The notes beneath the pieces were generated by a model, which saw only the letters and a program-made list of their open reading frames with translations, searched no databases and was not told the DNA's origin. DNA of 64,000 nt from Marinimicrobium sp. C6131 (GTDB taxonomy: Bacteria > Pseudomonadota > Gammaproteobacteria > Pseudomonadales > Cellvibrionaceae). Both the position numbers and the translations under genes were made by a program. The stretch covers positions 1,612,001 to 1,676,000 of the forward strand of contig NZ_CP110629.1 of NCBI RefSeq assembly GCF_026153455.1. The letters are read 5' to 3'. Shown here one piece after another: positions 62,295 through 64,000 of this stretch; the first letter of the stretch is position 1; each line of letters starts with the position of its first letter.

Positions 62295-62376
62295 CGCCTA
62301 CCGCCAGCCGTAACCGGCGCATTTGCAGTGAGCCCCGCGAACGAAAAATGTGTGCGCGTTTACGGCATTGTTAAGG
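62295..62376 (-). repeat. Possible attC site (weak)
   Basis: On the minus strand CCTTAAC directly follows the kinase stop TAG, and TAGGCG closes the element about 80 bp later. GCCGTAA/TTACGGC (62366-62360 and 62313-62307) pair inside, with further GCGC pairs. Size, position immediately after a gene and the paired inner arms fit an integron attC. The closing core reads GGTAGGC instead of GTTRRRY, so the site is degenerate or the call is wrong. Confidence 0.4.
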
Positions 62377-63495
62377 CTAAGGGAGCCCGATGCTGACTCG
62401 AAGTTGATTGAATACGGCATCTATTGCACCAGGTGTATAGCTCTTATCGGCCCTAAAACTGCTACTTGTGTGTCTCTTTTTCTTGACCTTAAATGACTCA
62501 CCATCCTGCTCAAGAAGAAAATCGTTTCCTTTCCAGTTTTTTAGCTTCGGACCCGCCTTGGTTTGAATCCATTCAGGCATACCATTTCTGACCCTTGCGA
62601 GCTCTGCCAAAAACTCACCAACTGATTCATATCGATCACCATGCCCTTTCACCGCCTTTCGCAAAACGCGCTTTAATGGCGAAGGCACAAAGCATGGAAT
62701 GCTAGACCAATCTAGAAGGCGCTGTTTATTAATTCGTTGTTCTATGCAACTATCAATATACTGAGAAGTGGCAAAATCATCGTTCTGATCAATTTCCTTA
62801 AACGCTTTCCGACCCCTTTGAGTCAAGTGCGTCAGCAAGTCATTACTAAGACTTCCTCCGAATAGCATATATCCGATTATTCCGGCTTGATAGACATCCG
62901 AGCTTCTGTCAAAAAACGCATTGGGGCCGAATGCTTCAGGAGGCCTAAAAAGGATGCTGTGTTTTGATGCTGGAGCTTGTCCTGATGCCGAATCAAACTT
63001 TCGGGCAGAACCAAAATCAGCAATTACAAGCTTATCATCATGAACTAATAGATTTTCTGGTTTGAGGTCACGGTGCACTATTCCAATTATGGGATCGTGC
63101 AATGCAGATAGCCCCGAAAGAAGCTGGCAAAGCAAGCTATGAGATAAGCTTGTTGACAGATAATACTTATCTAAAAACTTCGCTAAATCACCCTCATCAG
63201 CCGAGGGTGTCATGTAAAATGAGCAACTGGTTCTGAGTTTTCGAGCGTCGTACACCTTTAGAACATTTTCGTGATTCACTCTTGCCAAAATAGCTGGCTC
63301 TTGGTCAATCGCACTGTCTTCGTGAAAGTATATTTTAAGAGCTACACGTCGTTTCAAGACGCGATGATACCCTAATAATACATCTCCGTTTGCTCCGGAG
63401 TCATTGTATTCGAGAGCTTCAAATTCCGGGAACTGTGCAAGGGCCTGCTGAACTTCATCAGGCAGTTCCTCTGTCTTGAGGTCCTTGGGATTCAC
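62377..63495 (-). CDS. Hanks-type Ser/Thr protein kinase
   Basis: 372 residues. The kinase domain (about 30-330) has VALKIYF (ATP Lys), GIVHRDLKPENLLV (catalytic loop), IADFGSARKF (DFG) and FRPPEAFG (APE-like). A C-terminal tail of about 70 residues is basic (FKVKKKRHTSSSFRADKSY). There is no membrane segment or sensor domain, so it is cytoplasmic. The start is a GTG overlapping the upstream gene stop as GTGA, so the two are coupled. The gene is AT-richer than the left part of the window and ends against an attC-like sequence. Substrate and role are unknown; a stress or defence role is speculative. Confidence 0.9.
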   Translation of the reverse strand: MNPKDLKTEELPDEVQQALAQFPEFEALEYNDSGANGDVLLGYHRVLKRRVALKIYFHEDSAIDQEPAILARVNHENVLKVYDARKLRTSCSFYMTPSADEGDLAKFLDKYYLSTSLSHSLLCQLLSGLSALHDPIIGIVHRDLKPENLLVHDDKLVIADFGSARKFDSASGQAPASKHSILFRPPEAFGPNAFFDRSSDVYQAGIIGYMLFGGSLSNDLLTHLTQRGRKAFKEIDQNDDFATSQYIDSCIEQRINKQRLLDWSSIPCFVPSPLKRVLRKAVKGHGDRYESVGEFLAELARVRNGMPEWIQTKAGPKLKNWKGNDFLLEQDGESFKVKKKRHTSSSFRADKSYTPGAIDAVFNQLRVSIGLP

Positions 63496-63905
63496 TGCAA
63501 GCCCTCGAATGCTAAATCATACGCTTTTCCAAGATCCACTGTACTTGGCCTTTCAGTTTTTGAGCCTGACTCACGTCGATCTGTCGCGCGAATTGTTGCC
63601 GAATGAACGAATTCCACTGGAGCTTGCGAAGTAGCTAGAAAAACACCCTCCAGGAGAAAAGTCCCGGCACCACCAGCCCCTTGTCCGCTAGTGGCACGCC
63701 TGTTAATTATTACCTTATCAATGCTATTACTAGTGCAATGAGCTCTAAATGCTTGCACAAACACCTCTACATCGTCCTGTGTTGGATTCTTTGGTAGGTC
63801 GAGCTTGGTGAATTTTTCAGCGAGCAACACATGTGATGCTCTAGAGCCGGACAATGTAATTATTCTAGCCTGATTGGCCTTGAGAAAAATTCCAGTAACG
63901 ATCAC
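63492..63905 (-). CDS. DUF3010-like protein, coupled to the kinase
   Basis: 137 residues from a GTG at 63905 that has AAGGAG eight bases upstream; an in-frame TTG at 63950 lies in the attC-like region and is rejected. Pattern: VTGIFLKANQARIITLSG, a central VEVFVQAFRAHCTSNSIDKVIINRR and GQGAGGAGTFLLEGVFLA. This resembles DUF3010, whose layout recalls RNase H/RuvC-like folds, but clear catalytic acids are not all visible, so nuclease activity should not be assumed. It is coupled by a 4-bp overlap to the kinase gene, which makes it the likely partner or substrate. Confidence 0.7.
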   Translation of the reverse strand: MIVTGIFLKANQARIITLSGSRASHVLLAEKFTKLDLPKNPTQDDVEVFVQAFRAHCTSNSIDKVIINRRATSGQGAGGAGTFLLEGVFLATSQAPVEFVHSATIRATDRRESGSKTERPSTVDLGKAYDLAFEGLQ

Positions 63906-63936
63906 AAAAATGACTCCTTTTCTTGGGGAACTCGAG

Positions 63937-64000
63937 GTCCCTAACGCCAATGTTCAGCGGCCGGTTTGAAGGCGCAACCGCGCCGGCAAACCGGTCCGGT
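63937..64000 (-). repeat. Partial attC-like recombination site, cut by window edge
   Basis: The minus strand ends GGCGTTAGGG at 63948-63939, a close match to the attC core GTTRRRY next to a gene start. Inside, CCGGTTTG (63961-63968) pairs with CAAACCGG (63987-63994), and GGCGC pairs with GCGCC around AACC (63971-63984). GTTCAGCGG (63952-63960) would be one of the L boxes. The other half is outside the window. Integron cassettes carry exactly such a hairpin between genes. Confidence 0.6.

Noticed and set aside
62150..62374. 74-residue plus-strand frame between the two leftward genes
   Set aside because: Low-complexity start, crosses the attC-like hairpin, and shows no family likeness or clear start.

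Overview
The window reads as the chromosome of a marine or saccharolytic gammaproteobacterium, probably of the Cellvibrionales (Marinimicrobium/Cellvibrio-like). This is inferred from gene orders also found in Pseudomonas (gacS-cysM-rlmD-relA-mazG; mucD-lepA-lepB-DUF4845-rnc-era-recO; motY | pyrC-rnt; purL | mltF), combined with lipoprotein glycoside hydrolases and a sodium/sugar symporter. No rRNA or tRNA gene was seen. Species is not determined.

Layout. 1-2925: type I-F CRISPR array of 49 visible identical 28-bp repeats, still running off the left edge. 2926-3055: its leader, with an exact IHF-type site and a promoter candidate. 3056-11436: complete type I-F cas operon (cas1, cas2-3, cas8f, cas5f, cas7f, cas6f), all leftward, preceded by a WYL-domain regulator of the CapW/BrxR type (11556-12386). 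12614-22572: an HD-GYP protein, then mazG, relA, rlmD and cysM, divergent from a GacS/BarA hybrid kinase. 22715-28991: a carbohydrate cluster with a sodium/solute symporter, a large nested inverted-repeat element, a lipoprotein fusing a GH43 propeller to an aldose 1-epimerase, and a divergent DUF5060 glycosidase-like lipoprotein sharing a promoter region with a perfect 8-1-8 palindrome. 29111-31440: a SCO1-like copper lipoprotein and a TPR lipoprotein. 31558-38627: the recO-era-rnc-DUF4845-lepB-lepA-mucD block. 38782-49935: motY, pyrC-rnt, a small basic protein, a tandem universal stress protein, a lipoprotein, purL, mltF and a YigZ-family gene. 49973-57997: MFS permease and rubredoxin, an Atm1-like ABC exporter, an outer-membrane barrel protein, a DUF6491 lipoprotein, and a cell-wall pair (M15 peptidase with inserted EF-hand loops; LdtD-type L,D-transpeptidase). 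58031-61442: a Fur-box-preceded TonB-dependent receptor, a 44-residue four-cysteine protein and a MipA/OmpV protein. 61551-64000: an AT-richer segment with a secreted protein of unknown function and a translationally coupled DUF3010-like/Ser-Thr kinase pair. This pair is flanked by attC-like hairpins, so the right edge looks like an integron cassette array.

How genes work together: the I-F system is complete for adaptation (Cas1, Cas2-3) and interference (Cascade plus Cas3), and the WYL protein is the likely local switch. The symporter, GH43-mutarotase and DUF5060 proteins form a plausible uptake and trimming set for arabinose-containing glycans. The housekeeping blocks look intact. The most promising leads are the cassette-borne kinase pair, the WYL-controlled cas locus, the GH43-GalM fusion and the nested inverted-repeat element.
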